A DNA stretch of 64,000 nt from Hondaea fermentalgiana. Lineage: Eukaryota; Sar; Bigyra; Thraustochytrida; Thraustochytriidae. Below are positions 30,513 through 43,112 of the stretch, piece after piece. The stretch spans positions 56,987 through 120,986 of the forward strand of contig NPFB01000114.1 in assembly GCA_014084085.1 (NCBI GenBank), read 5' to 3'. Below the pieces are notes generated by a model. The model did not search any database. It was not told where the DNA came from and saw only the letters and a program-made list of their open reading frames with translations. The translations under genes and the position numbers were made by a program. How positions within the stretch are numbered: the first letter of the stretch is position 1; every line of letters begins with the position of its first letter.

Positions 30513-33500
30513 CCAACCGGCCAAGTGTCGCACACTGTGGCGCCACGTTTTTGCGCGCGACGCAATCCTGCTGGAGCGACCGTGCGGACCGCTTCAACGA
30601 CGTCAAAATTCAACCTCCAGACGAACGATCGATTGATTGAACGAACGAACAAAACAGTGGCACCTGGCTAGCTGATTCTATAAAAATATAAAAGAAAACG
30701 AGCAAAATGTTTTCTTACTGGCCAACCCAACCCCAAGGCGCGATTCTTCGTTTTACGTACTGGCTACGCAACGAAACTTTTGGCTGCAGGGAAGCAAATG
30801 CTGCAACTCAGCCAGTCAGTCGACAGTCCAGGCCGGCAAGCTGCATCGCGTCCGGTCGCGTCGACGCGGCATCGATCAGATGGAAGCGGAGAGCTAGTCT
30901 AGCACCGCATAAGCCAGCATACACTATCGATCAAGCTCGGTGCTGGATCGACGCATTTGGTCTGTGGCCAGGAGCAGCATTTGCTGCTGCTCCTGTGGCA
31001 GTGCAGCGATCGACTCCTCTCCACACCATATCCTCCAGGAGAGCGAACGGAAAGTTGCCAGTGGTAAAGAAACGTAACGCATCGCTCAAGTGTGCGGCGA
31101 TGTGGAGGTCTTGGTCCTTCAGAAAACCGCGCGGGGAGCAACAGGACCTCCCCTTTCCCGTGGACAAAAAAACCTTGCGGTACGCAATCAACCACGCCTT
31201 CTTGAAAATACCCTCCTCTCTCGCTTTTTCAAGCTCGCTCGATTTATCGATCGGTTCCCAGGTCGGTCGCACGTTCGTTCACCCACTGGCACCCAGCCAC
31301 TAGTGGTGTTCTTTACTTCTTCTTTTTCTTCTTCTCCAGGCCTGCCTTGCCCTCAATTCTTCTCTCGCTTACGCCATCGGGCGTCGCAATGCGTTCGTAG
31401 GCTCGCCAGGGCTCGGTGCCGGAGCGATCCTGCGAGCGAACGAGCGAACGAACGGCCGCGACGCAGCAGGCGATGGATGGGCAAGAAGAAGCGGCCATTG
31501 ATTGCCTCTTGCGCTCCGCAGGCGCCACGCCACGCACCGTTCTCCCGCTCGGTGGCGAGACGGGTCACCCCCGCAGCGCGGCAGTTTCAGGTTGCCCCGC
31601 CGCCCGGGTCAGGGAGCCTGGGCAGGGGGGGGAGGAGGCTCGCAAGACCTCGTGCGGGTAGAGCCGCCCCCAACCCATGCCACTGTGGTCCACAGCCTTT
31701 AAAATGTTGACAGAGGCCGCGACTGAAAGGCCCGCAGCAGCCAACGACTCCGGGTACGTAGCAGTTGCAGGCGATCAATCAAATGTGCAGTGGCAGTGGG
31801 CGGCTGCTCTTTCGGCGCGGACTCGTTCGCCTCTTAGTACACCCGCCGTGCGTCCCCTTCCCCTCAGCTGGTTCTCAGTCCGGGTCAGGCGGTGTGGCTC
31901 GCAGTTCGCAGGACGCCCCATGAAAGACGCACTCTGAGGCGCGCAGGCACATCGAGTGTCTCACCCTGGCTAGGTCCAGGAGGAGCCGGGATTCTTGGGA
32001 AGGAAGCAAAGTCAAGCAAGGCCAAGGCAAGCCAAGCCAAGCGTTGGAAGCGGAAGGCGAGGCCAGGAATGCGATGCGGCGGCGTCCGCGTCAGCCAGCG
32101 GCCGGAGGCGGCCTCGGCCCGTGGCCGGGCCTCGGTCCGCTGGGCCCCGGTCTCAAGCGGGCCTGGCTGGGTCTAAGGAAGCCCGAGCCCGGGCCTAGCG
32201 GAGCCTGGACGCGGGACCTCTTGCTTGTGCTGGATGGCTTCGCCAGCTCGGGCGGCCGCAGCTGTTCTCCGCGCACCAAAGCACGTCCGCCGCCACCCGC
32301 CCGCAATCAACTTCGCTGTCACGACGTGCGTGCGTTCGTGCGCGGGTGCGTGCAAGCATAAGGTATACGTACGTGCTCAGGGAAGGGGAAGCTGCCGCCG
32401 CCAGTCCAGGCCGGACGCGGAGCGGGAGAGCGTCTCGGAGGCTGCGTAATTTGCCGCCGCAGCTGCATAGGTCAGGCTGGCGAACACCTGCGGGCTTCGG
32501 GTGGGTACAAGCGCGCGGCAGCTTTCTCTCTCTCTCTCGATTGGTTGGTTGCGTGGTTGGATGGTTGGCTGGTTAGTTGCTCGCTGTGGCCGGCAGCACT
32601 GGCCGCCACACGCGATTCCGCGCTGCACCTTTGAGGTGCTTCGTTGCGAGCGGCGTCGATTCTCGACCGTCCCCGGCCGGATCGAGCCGGGTTAAGGTAA
32701 GCAAAACAAAGAATTCAAAGTAAAGTAAGCGAGCAATTATTCACCGCCTACACCTTGGATGTGCGCTCGTGTCGAGTCGCTGCCGCGTGTCTGTCATCCT
32801 ACTCGATGCGCGTGCGTAGACCTCAGACAAGCGCGCTTGGTACCGGCGGGCCACACAAGATGAGACGGATGGACAACGCGGGGGCGCGCGCGCTTGAGTC
32901 TTTCCTGTTGTCCTTCGCTTGTTTTGCTCCCTCTCCGAAGCACCCGTCGCGTCAGCGCGACACGCGAGCTTCCCCGATTCGTAGGTAGGTAGTTAGTCGA
33001 TCGCTGGCCGCTGCCGCTGCTGGCCGCCAGACCGATGCCAAGATCGGAGCCAAGCCAGAGGCAAAGGACCAGAGACGAAGGGCTGGCCCCAGCGAGACAG
33101 TTTTTCGATCGATCGATCGATCAATCAATTGCCAGTCAGTCGGACACTTGCTCGCTGCTGCTTGCTAGCTTGCTTGCTGTTCTTGCTTCCTTGCTTCCTT
33201 GCTCGCCTGCTTCCAAAGTCAGCCTGCTTCCTTGTTGGCTCGCCTGCGTCCTTCCTCGCTCCCGGGTCGCGCTCGCCGTGGTCGACCGTGCGGGCGGAGC
33301 CAGACGCGTCTTTCAGTTGGGAAGCAAGCGCACAGGGGAGCGCTCCACGGTAAAGTGTGCGTAGGGAGAGGGAGGGCGGTTGGCCGGTCGGTTGCTACGC
33401 CCCGGCTGCGTGGGTGGGCGAGAGGTTGGTCGATCGATCGATCGACCAGTTGATCTGTCCCCGGGCACGGCCGCCCCCTCCCCCCCCCTTTCCTACTTCC

Positions 33501-34261
33501 CTGCCCTGCCCTGTGTCCCCCCTTCTCGCGGGCCGTACCTCGCGCGAGGCTCGATGCGGCTCGGCCGATGCAGCAGCAGCACTTACTTGGTCGTCCGGGC
33601 CTGGGAAGACGGAGGAAGTAATGAGCAGCAGCAGCCTGCTCTGGCTGCTTGCGTGCTTGCATGCTTGCTTTTGCGGCCACCTGCGGCCTCAGCCAACTCA
33701 TTTCGAGTCGAGAACCGTTCCTAGGCGAGCAAGTCTGGGCCGGGCCTTGTGGGTGACTGCACTGATTTATCGATCTTCGGCCAACCAACGTGGTCTTGCG
33801 TACCCGCCACGACGCAAATCCAGTAAAGCCTGTAAAGCCTGCAAAGCCTGCAAAGCCTGTGCGCAAGGGAAGCCCTTGGAACATCTGACATTTTTCACCC
33901 GTCTGATTCTTCATACTCGTCTTGCGTCTGGGCTAGTGTTGGCTAGCAGTGGGCTACGAGCCACGATTGCCAGGTGCCAAACAAGGCTTGCTTGCTGCTA
34001 CAGCTGGCTCTCGAAGGCGGCCTCGGCGACAGGTCTGTCGCAAACAGTCGCCTTGCACGAATGCATCTATGCCTGGCTGGATGCATGCATGCACCTATGC
34101 ATGCCTGAATGAATGCATGTATGTGTGCGGTGCTTGCGATCGCCCACGCGGCTTCCCCGTCCGGCCGTCCGGCCGGCCAGGTGTCTGACTGGCAGCGCAG
34201 CGGTGCCCAGCGGCCAACCCCCCGGGATCCCGGCCCTTGATGTGAGGCCGCCGGATGAGCT

Positions 34262-34315
34262 GTTGGCTGCTGGCTGGCTGGCTGTTGGCTGGTTGGCTGG
34301 CTGGCTGGCTGGCAA
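34262..34315. repeat. (TGGC)n with TTGGC/CTGC variants
   Basis: TGGC units are interspersed with single-base variants over ~54 bp. Related TGGC/AGCC tracts occur at 39419-39450 and 41347-41365. Confidence 0.9.
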
Positions 34316-37084
34316 GGACGCATGAATCGATACATTGCACGCGCGGTCGAATAGTCGCCAAAAGAAGCATGCGCGTCGCAAGTACGTCTGGAAGTTCACA
34401 GGTAGGGTTCATTCCCGCCGCGTCCTTGCAACGAAGATCGTGTCGCCTTGGCTTGCAAGCCGCAGCCGGCCGCTGCCGCTGCCGCTGCCACTGCCACTTT
34501 TTGCACTGCGCAGCTCTAACCACACAGCCAGCCAGCCACTAGGGGGCTAGTGTAGCAGAAGCGCAGCCAGATCTGGCATCGTCAGCAGTGCCAGCCAGGC
34601 ATCCACAGCATCGCGCCGCTCTGGCGCCACGCGGACCGCCAAAAGACCGGCGCTGTTCCTTCCCTCCTTCGCCCCGCACCAATCAGGGGCGGCGAAGCCA
34701 GGCCAGCATGCCTTAACGCCGGTGTGGGGAAAGACCGCGGGGGTATCGCCGGTCCGCAGCGGCCCGCAGCTGGTGGCGAGGGGAAGCACGCTCGCGAGAC
34801 CCCGAGCGTGCGGAGGAGCTGCAGCGGCAGCGGCAGCAGCTGCCACTGCAGAACGCCCGTGCCGCCGCGCTGCCGCTCGCGACACGACCTCGCGTCGGCT
34901 TGCCTCGCCCGGGCCGGGCCGCACGGGGCTGCGTCGACAAGGATCCCTGCGCGCAGGGAATCGCTGTCGCTGTCGCTGTCGCTGTCGCGCGTCTCGTCCG
35001 GGCTCCGATCGCGGTTGGGGTCGCCGCCCCTCGCGCGCGATGACGCTCGACACGTGTCGGTCGGTGGGTCGGTGGGTCGGTGAGTCGCCATGGCGGTGAG
35101 GCGGTCTTTCGCTAGCGGTGGGGAGCGTGCCAAGCAGGGGCAGGTCGGGAGGGAGAGGGAGGGAGGCAACGCGCGTGCGAGAGCACCCTCCCTCACCGAC
35201 CTGGAGGCCGCCTCGCTGCCGCGCGCTGCAACTGCAACAGCTAAGGCAGCAAGCTTTTGGCAGCGCAGAAGCCTCGCAGTGCAGCCACCCCGCGGTGGCT
35301 GCGCGGACGAGGAAGCCTAGCCCTGCGTCGCGGGGATGGGTGCATGCACGCACGCGCACGCACGCACGCAGTCGAACCGAGCTGCGGCTCTCTCTCTACC
35401 TCTCTCTCTCTCTCGTGCTGTGCAGCTAAGCTTGTTGGCGCTCGCTTTCGAGAGAACTTACTGCTAGCGTCAATCTTTCTCTCGCTTATCGATGCAAGGG
35501 TGAGTTCACTCGTGCGAACGATGCATCCCGACGAGGCTAGTGCCCTGAAACGCCCACACACGCTGCATAGCGGCTCGTGGGAGTGACCATGCTGGTCTGA
35601 ACGCTTGCCGGCTCGTTCATGTATGCCAGTGAGCCATGCCGCCCCTCGCTTCGATTGTCGAGGGCGATGCCGCTCCGTTCCCTCTACCTTGCGAGGAAAG
35701 GTAGATCGGCGGCGACTTGCTTTGCTTTTGCATGCTGCAGTGTCTTGCATGCGCTCTCTCGCGTGCGTCGCCTCCGCGTCGCGCTCGACTTTCCGTCTCT
35801 CGTTGCAGTTGCGTTGCTCGTGTTCCCGGAGGTCGGCCAGCGTTCCGGCGTCGCGGGCCAGTCGGAGTGGGAGAGACTTGGCTCCAGCAGATTGATCTCG
35901 GAGCTAAAGCAGCCGCGAGCGGTCGATCCGCGCATGCGCGCTCGGTCCAAGCTTACTTTCTTTCTCTGTAGACCCGTGGAGTTCCATTCTTCGCTTTATT
36001 CTTTCTTTCTTATTTCATTCGTTGTTTCTTGCTTTTCCGCGCCTGTCTGTGTGGCCACTCCAGCCTCCTTCGACCAACAGCTACTGCGTGCCTCCTTGCT
36101 CGCTTGCAGGGCTGGCGATTGACCCGGCCACTACGGCTTTCTTTCTTTCTTTCTTACGTTCCCTTTCTCCCTCTCCGCTCAAGGACGCACCGCGCGCTGC
36201 CGCGTTCCGGTCCGGAGCAGTCACGCGGACGTGCGCTCCGCTGCTGGCCGGCCTGGCGAAGAAACTCGCGCGGCGCCAGGCCCTGCGAGCGGTGGCGGGG
36301 TGTGGCATGGAGACGAACGAGGCGGAGATGCTTCGGTGGCCAGTACGAGGTCTTCTTCCTCTTCGCTTTTGCCATTTCCGCTTCCACAGTCGGTTGGTCA
36401 TGTGGCGGTTCTAGCGAGAGAAACAGGAAGAAAGAAGAAAAGTAAAAGAACTGGTTGCGGCGCAAACAGAGAGAGAAAACGATGGCGGCCGCCAGTCCGG
36501 GCGTGACGCGGACGAGGTGAGTGCAGAGCGCTGACAGCAGAGCTCTCCACGATGCGCGCGGCGGGCCGCAGCCGTGAGTCTGTAAATGTCTCTTTCACTC
36601 TCTCTCTCTCTCTCTCTGACAGAAGTCAAGATCACGCACAATCTCGCTAGTTCTTCTATCTTTCGTTTACTTGCTCCTCGGCCGCTTCCGACCGCCTCTG
36701 CCACACGCAGCCGCCGCTTCCGCACCGACCATCGGCCGGTGGCAGGACTGACTGACTAACTGGCGCTGCGCCTGCAGTAGCAGCGCAGAGAGGCGCAGCG
36801 GGCGTGTGGGAAAGTTCTATCCCTCGAGCTCCTCTCACTCAGCCATTCCCTCTCTCCATCTCCCTCTGTGCGCAACCTGCGTTGCCTGCATGCGCAAGTT
36901 CGCTCTGCGGGTCGGTCGTTTCTTCAGTCCAAATCTCGGGTGCCTGGCGTGGCGATCGATCAATTGATCGATCTGTTTGTTGACCATCGATCAGTCGACC
37001 GACATCCGACTTCGGCGGATTGCTGCGATCGATCGAAGCGACGGGAGTGAGCGCTCGCCTCGCTGTGTTCACTGGGGGTTGGGC

Positions 37085-37204
37085 AGACCGTTCACTTGTT
37101 CGGTCGCTCGTTCGTCCATTCTTTCATTCGTTCATTCGTTCATTCGTTCATTCGTTCGTTCGTTCGTTCGTTCGTTCGTTCGTTCGTTCGTTCGTTCGTT
37201 CGTT

Positions 37205-37235
<31 letters not shown>

Positions 37236-37272
37236 TCGTTCGTTCGCTCGTTCATTCTTTCGTTCATTCGTT
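37085..37272. repeat. (TTCG)n tract with TTCA/CTCG variants, ~185 bp
   Basis: About 45 tetranucleotide units are mostly TTCG, with TTCA variants clustered at both ends and CTCG variants inside. This is the longest uninterrupted microsatellite in the window. A 4-bp period is read as repeating RSFV-type peptides in all forward frames, which is not evidence of coding. Confidence 0.95.
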
Positions 37273-37497
37273 GCCTTTCCGTCGCGCCATCGGAGAAGGA
37301 GATATTCCCCCGCTGCCAGCACAGTCACTCTCGAAAGCAGCAAGACCGACTGCGACTCGCCCGTACCGTCGCCGCGACACGTGCGCCCACATGCGAAAGA
37401 CACGCTCGCCGGCCGGCCAACGGGCCTCCAAGACACGTCGGGGCCACCTCCCTCGTCACGCAGGCCTCTCTCCGCCAGCCCGGTGCTGTGGCCCGGC

Positions 37498-37565
37498 CGA
37501 TCGATCGATCGATCCATCCATCCATCCATCCATCCATCCATCCATCCATCCATGCCATCCATGCC
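37498..37565. repeat. (CGAT)n followed by (CATC)n
   Basis: Four CGAT units change by one base into about eleven CATC units, then CATGCCATC variants. It is a clear single-substitution switch of unit within one tract. Confidence 0.95.
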
Positions 37566-39906
37566 ATCCATTCACCAAGCGCGCGAGCGAGCGAGGGAGG
37601 CCTGAGAACCTCGGGCCCCGCGCCCCATCTTCGAAGCCCTCGAGAGGGGGAAGACCATGTCGAGGCACAGCGAGCGGCCAGGCTCGCACGGTCGCAGTCG
37701 GCAATGGTCGCTCGCCCCCACACCAACCGGTTTTTGATTTTCGGCCGTGCACACTCACTCGGTCGGTCGCGCAGTGCACTCCATTGACAGTGGACGAAAG
37801 AATGAAAGAAAGAAGGGGAGAATAAATTTTCAACACAGAGAGGGGAGGAGAGCGAGAAGGGTAGCTGTGGCTGGCCGGGGAGTCTTGGACCGTCGCCCGG
37901 AGGGCAAGCCTGGACCGTTTAAGGAATTGTGGGGGTAGATAGCTGCGGAGTTGCCTGCAGCTGCAGCTGCAGTTGCGCCCTTACAAAAGAAGTGCAGGAT
38001 ACGGGTGAAAAGTGTAAGCGAGCACAAAATAAATCCCTGAGCGCAAAAATTAAAGAGCCGTGTGCAAACGGACAAATCTCGCCTTCTGCCAAAAAGTATT
38101 GTGGACATGGAGCCGCCGCCCGTGGTGGCTGATGTGGCGCTATATCGCTGTAGGCGACGCGACACAAATCGAGACGAGCGAAAAGGTTTGTTGCAGTGGT
38201 TTTCACCGATCGGGTAGCGAGCGGTCTAGGGGGCAAAGGAGGGGGAGCTGATGGTGCCTGGAGGCTGCAATCTGCATCAGGCCAACCGCCTCGAACGCTT
38301 GGCTGCTGGCGGAAAGACGCAGTTCCTAAGAGAAGCCAGATAAAACTTTCCGCTTGCTCAGTGCTTTTCGTGCTCCTATGAATGCCTGAGACCGCCTGAC
38401 GAGCTAGCTGCGCGAGGCGGTGGAAGAGGAAGCATTCGATCCCGGACAAACAGCGTCGTCCCTCTCGCTCCTCCTCCCGGCGAGGACGGCAAGGTCTCCG
38501 TCGTGGCGAGCAACGACAGCCACCCGTCGCCCACTGAGAAACATCTTTCGCTCTCCCTCACGCCGGCATCGTCTTTCTCGCGCGGCGGCTGCTGCTTGCC
38601 AGCCTCACAATGAAAGACGTCTCTGGAGCCGGAGGGGGGCGGCGCTCGGATTCTTCCTCGCCCTTCGTGCGCTCTCCGCCGAGGTCGCCTAGGTCGCTCG
38701 CTGCAGCTGCAGAGGCCCGCCTGCCTGCGTCTCGTCCTCGCGCAGGCACTCGGCTCTGCGGCCGGCGCAGGGAGGGAGGGCCTCAGGCGCGCCCGCGGGG
38801 AGGAGCGCGCGGCTCCCAAGGAGCGCAGGGAGGGAGCGGCGGGAGAGGGGGAATGGGGGGGGACAGGGCCTAGCGAGTCCTAAGCACGGTTACGGAAATT
38901 CAGACCCGCGGCCCTTGGCGCGGCGGAGGCACACACCGCACACGCGCGGAGCCGGAGGTGACTGTGAGTGAGTGAGTCGCGGCGCCGCAACGGCGCGACG
39001 CTTGGGCCGCGACGGTGCGACGGCACGCGGCCAGCCAGGTGGCGCGGCTCGAGAATTTCGCCACTTCAAGAGCCGCCGCAGGTCGCGCAGAGTGCGAGTG
39101 AATCCGAGTGAGTGCGCGAGGGGGGAAAATTGTAGGAAAAGAGGATGTGAGTGCGCGAGTGAGTGGGGAATTTCCTTCCCGAACCGACAGCGACCTGACT
39201 CGAATCAACTCGGCTCGACTCGATGCAACTCGACTCGACTCAACTCGCGAGGCGACGCATCGTTCACGGCGAGGTTCGTTCGTTGCCCGGTCAGCGGCGG
39301 CGGGCCGGCCGGCAGTGGCGGTAGGCGCCGCGCCGTTTGGATCTCGAAGGCTTCGAAAGATTGGTGGCCGCGACGCGACCGCGTCGTGAATTTTCCTGGC
39401 CAGCCAGTCAGTGGCCAGCGAGCCAGCCAGCCAGCCAGCCAGCCACAGCCACGACCAGCCAGAGCAGGCGCTGCCTCGAGAAGCGTCTGGGCTGCCGCTC
39501 GCAGCGGACAAGAGGCCTCGGATCAACAGACTGGACTGGTCTCACGTTCGTTGCGGCCGCGGCGACACGCGCCGCCGCGCGAAGCGTCCCAGACCCGCCG
39601 ACAGCTGCGGCAGGCAGTGCAGCTGGTCGCGGTGGCTGGCCCGCCTTCGATCGAACGATCGATCGATCGATCAATCATGGCCATGGATTGATCGAGCGCA
39701 GAAGCTCGCTCGCTCGCTCGCTCTCGCTGGCCATGGTGGATGAAGGCGCGGTCTTTCGTGCTGCGCCTGGCCGGCCGGCCCCACATAACTGGCATCGCGA
39801 AACAGCCACGCGGCAGGCATCCGAGTAGTGGCGGCGGGCGCCAGGTTTTGGCAATCGCGAGAGGCGTCCGAAGCTGTGGCCGACGTGAGTCGACGCGGCC
39901 GCTTCG

Positions 39907-40025
39907 GGAGGGAGGGAGGGAGGGNNNNNNNNNNNNNNNNNNNNNNNNNNNNNNNNNNNNNNNNNNNNNNNNNNNNNNNNNNNNNNNNNNNNNNNNNNNN
40001 NNNNNNNNNNNNNNNNNNNNNNNNA

Positions 40026-40081
<56 letters not shown>

Positions 40082-40090
40082 AAGAAAGAA
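39907..40090. repeat. (GGGA)n | gap | (AAAG)n
   Basis: Left of the gap the unit is GGGA (39907-39924); right of it the unit is AAAG (40025-40090). Either a unit switch lies in the missing sequence or two non-adjacent repeats were scaffolded together. Confidence 0.9.
39925..40024. other. Assembly gap (100 N)
   Basis: This is the second placeholder gap of exactly 100 N, between two different all-purine repeats. Confidence 0.99.
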
Positions 40091-41940
40091 AATCTGCTGC
40101 CTGCGCTAGGACGGCCGCGCGACTGGCCGCCTCTGGCTTCCCTTGCCCACCACCGGCCGTGAATCTGGCGGCTGCTTCCATGGCTGCTGGCACGTGGTGG
40201 TAGGTTGGTTGGTTGGTTGGTTAGTTAGTCAGTCGGTCGGGCGGTCACCAGAGGAGGCCTGAAAGACAGACAGACAGGCGAAAAGGCAAGCAGCGCGAGG
40301 GCACCACATGCGGTACCGCAGTATCCACAGTGCAGAGGCGGCTCCCACGCCTGACGCCTCCGCCAGCCTCGCGGAGCCGCTTGGCAAGCTTACCTCGAGT
40401 CTCGCCGGGCCCTCCTCGCTCGCTCCCCGCTCCCCTCGCTCGCGTGAAGGCCTCAACGCGCCTGGCCTGGCCTGGGCCTGGGCCTGGGCGCGCGGGGTGG
40501 GCTCCTGCGTCGAAGCCCCCCCCCCCGGCCGGCCGCCGTTCGCACCGCGTCGGGGATGCAGCGAGGATCCCCTGCCCTTTCTCGAAAAGAGATTCTGATC
40601 CGAGTTGAATTGAAAAAACGCGAAGCAGGCTGGCCTCAGCTGGCTGCTGCAGCGTATCGCGGACCGCCCGCCCAACGCTCGCTCGGCCGGGGCCAACCTG
40701 CGCGCGCGACGCCGCGGCCCTCGGCGAAGTCGCGGCGAAGTGTCAGCGAAGTGGCAGATAGTGCCGGCCCTGCCGAGAGGAGCGAGCGGGCGAGCGAGTG
40801 AGTGAGCGAGTGAGGGAGCGAGCGAGTAAGTGAGTGACTCGGCGCAGGCAGCAGCTGCCGCCCGCAGGGAGGAGGGAAGCAGGCGGGGCAGCGGCGGCGG
40901 GAGAGAGGGAGGAAATCGATCCGCAGGACCTGGCTGCGAGGCCGGTCGCTGCGCCTCCGCCGGCCGGCCGCGGCTCGCTCTGTAGGACTCGCTCGCCCTG
41001 ATCTGGCTGCACTGGCGGTGGCTGCACTGCGGCTCGCTCGGGGCGAGTCGCGCAGGCATCCACCGGCCTCCTGCGGGCGAAGAGAAACCGTGCCCGCAGT
41101 CAACGCGCAACTACCGGCCGACGGCTGCGGGCGCGGTGTCTGATCGCTCTTTATTTGTGGAGGAGGGGGGGGGCGGGTTAGAAGAAAGGTGAGGGAAAAG
41201 TGTGGGACGGAGGGGTTTGGTCGGGGACTGCGGTGTCCGTCTTGCTCGGCTTTTCTGTGCGACCGCCAGTCTCTCTCAGGCGCTCTCTCGGGCGCCGCGG
41301 CGACACGAAGCGGCCAAGAAAGACGCCGCGGCAGACGGTCGGCGCGGGCTGGCTGGCTGGCTGGCAGTGTGGAGCCGCCTTGGGAGGGCGATTGGCCACG
41401 GGCGAACGGCACGGCCCGGAGAACGTAGGGAGAAAGAAAGGAAGGAATTGAAGAAAAGCACGAGGGAAGGAAAGACGCCACGGCGAACACAATACAACAC
41501 GTCCACCCCAATGAGTGCAGGGGCGGAGGAGCAGCGGCTTCGAAGATGAGCGGCAGGACGGCTGCGACGAAAGGTGCCGCGGGAGAAGCCCGGACTGCAG
41601 GGGAGGAAGTGACGGCCTGGCGAGGCAACGACGGAGAGGAACGTGGACGCGGGAGGCCCCCGGCCGGCCAGAGATACGAGCGAATCTCGCCGCAGGAAGA
41701 AACCTAGGGGAACGAACAGGCGAGGCGAGGCGAGGCGAGGTGGGTCAGGTCGGGACAACTGTGCTCTGGCGCAGGCTGCATGGTCTTGAGTCGGGGTCGG
41801 TGGGGGAGGGAAAAAAAAAAAAGAACAAGCTCTCGTGGATCTTGGGCCAAAGGTGGCCGGAGGTAACCTGGGTGCCGCGCCCGCCGCCCTCTCCTCTTCA
41901 AGCACAGAGCACGTGCCAGCCGCACTGCAGCCAGCTGTAA
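40091..41940. other. Repeat-rich gene desert, part 4
   Basis: No supportable gene. It includes a GGTT tract drifting to AGTC and GGTC (40198-40245), GAGT/GAGC units (40785-40845), C-rich and GGGCCT runs (40460-40530), TGGC (41347-41365) and GGCGA pentamers (41715-41742). A minus-strand open frame of ~330 codons has no recognisable domain. Confidence 0.5.
40198..40245. repeat. Drifting tetranucleotide tract (GGTT to AGTC to GGTC to GGGC)
   Basis: Successive units differ by single bases while the period stays 4. It is one of the clearest unit walks in the window. Confidence 0.9.
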
Positions 41941-43112
41941 GATATGTAGTATGTGTATACGAAGGCAAACTTGCGGTCGCTTCGCCTCCCTCCCTGCGAG
42001 TCCCTAAGACATACATACATGCATGTAGCCCAAGATTCGTCATCCTATGACGACGATGAAAGACAGAGGAGAAGATCTGGTCTGCGGTGGCAACTGTGCC
42101 TCTGCGGAGAGGCTCCTTGACAAAAATAGGATCTTTAGTTCTTCTTGAGGGATATCTCCGGGACATGCGCGAGAGTCCTGAAGTAACCCCGTCAAAGAGA
42201 AGGAGGTAAGGAACGGAACTCTCCATGTCCTCGGTAGACGCGACATATCAGACTCTAGAGCCGGATGAAGCACGCTCGACACAGGCCATATGGATAATAA
42301 CGCACAAATGGTCTTTATCAGATTCTGCTCGTGCAGAACATAAAAATCGTGGCGAACAAGTTGACGGTGATTTCCTCAGACAGCAAACGAATAAAATGAA
42401 CAAGTTATTTTCACGTCTAAGAAATCCCGCTTCGTGGCAAGTACGAAACGGAAAAGTAGATTGTAGGCTTCTCACACTGCTGCTCACAGAATGATTACAA
42501 TTAAAAAATGCAAGTGTATTTGGAGTCTGCCGGCTTCTGGCTTCGACTTTGATTGCTGCCTACTTTGCTCGGCTCAGAGGTCCCAGGTCGCTAGCCTGGT
42601 CCGTCTATAGTAGGTAGCTCAATGATTATGCAGGTCTATTTCGGATACGGGTCCAGGTTCGGCGCGGACGCATGGCGTGGCCATGTGCTGGTCCCGACCC
42701 CGCGCGTTCCCACGGCGCGGGTCGATGCTAAATCAGTTGTTCCTGCGTCGTGCCCCTTCGCTGTTCTTTCTTGGGCGTCTGTCTGTCTTAGAGCAGCTTT
42801 CCTACTGACATTTTTTAGATCTTTGGGAAGGTCCACTTCTTTATTGTGATCCAACACGGAGCTTGACCTTGTCTTTCCTTGCTGCAGCATTCCTTCTCTT
42901 AATCCTGCAGCTTCAGCAACACCTTATCTCGAGCCTCTCTTTTATACATCTTTCGCCGATTGACCCGTCATCACCACCCTTTGTCGTCGTAAAACTCACA
43001 CAGTGTCATCTGGTGCGTCTGCCTCTGCAGATTTGCGAATAGAATTCACGTGACTTCAAAAGCGGCATTGCACGCGCGCAAGCTACTCAGATAATCTCCT
43101 CGTCCACGTACC

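Larger units (their letters stand above)
30001..35400. other. Repeat-rich gene desert, part 2
   Basis: No supportable gene. Repeats include GCAG (30478-30511), GATC/GATT/GAAC (30626-30652), CGAT (33107-33130), CTTGC variants (33150-33215), CGAT (33429-33447), a 9-bp GTAAAGCCT-type repeat (33823-33858), ATGC-rich (34078-34125), TGGC (34262-34315), GCCGCT (34472-34500), GCTGTC hexamers (34966-34992), GGTCG (35048-35078) and GCAC (35342-35370). A TATAAAA-like string at 30678-30695 precedes a 198-codon ORF with no recognisable product. Confidence 0.55.
35401..39906. other. Repeat-rich gene desert, part 3
   Basis: No supportable gene. It carries CT runs (35388-35416, 36597-36620), TTTC (36139-36155), the long TTCG tract, CGAT then CATC (37498-37555), GACTC pentamers (39190-39250), CAGC (39419-39450) and CGAT (39648-39675). 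ORFs through the TTCG and CATC tracts encode pure repeats. Confidence 0.55.

Noticed and set aside
36977..37825. ORF encoding RSFVRSFV repeats
   Set aside because: It is a translation of the TTCG tract. All three forward frames are open for the same trivial reason.
42960..43040. Possible downstream exon continuing the bL27m-like fragment (minus strand)
   Set aside because: An acceptor-like CTGCAG exists, but the following residues only weakly resemble the L27 C-terminus and soon meet stops.
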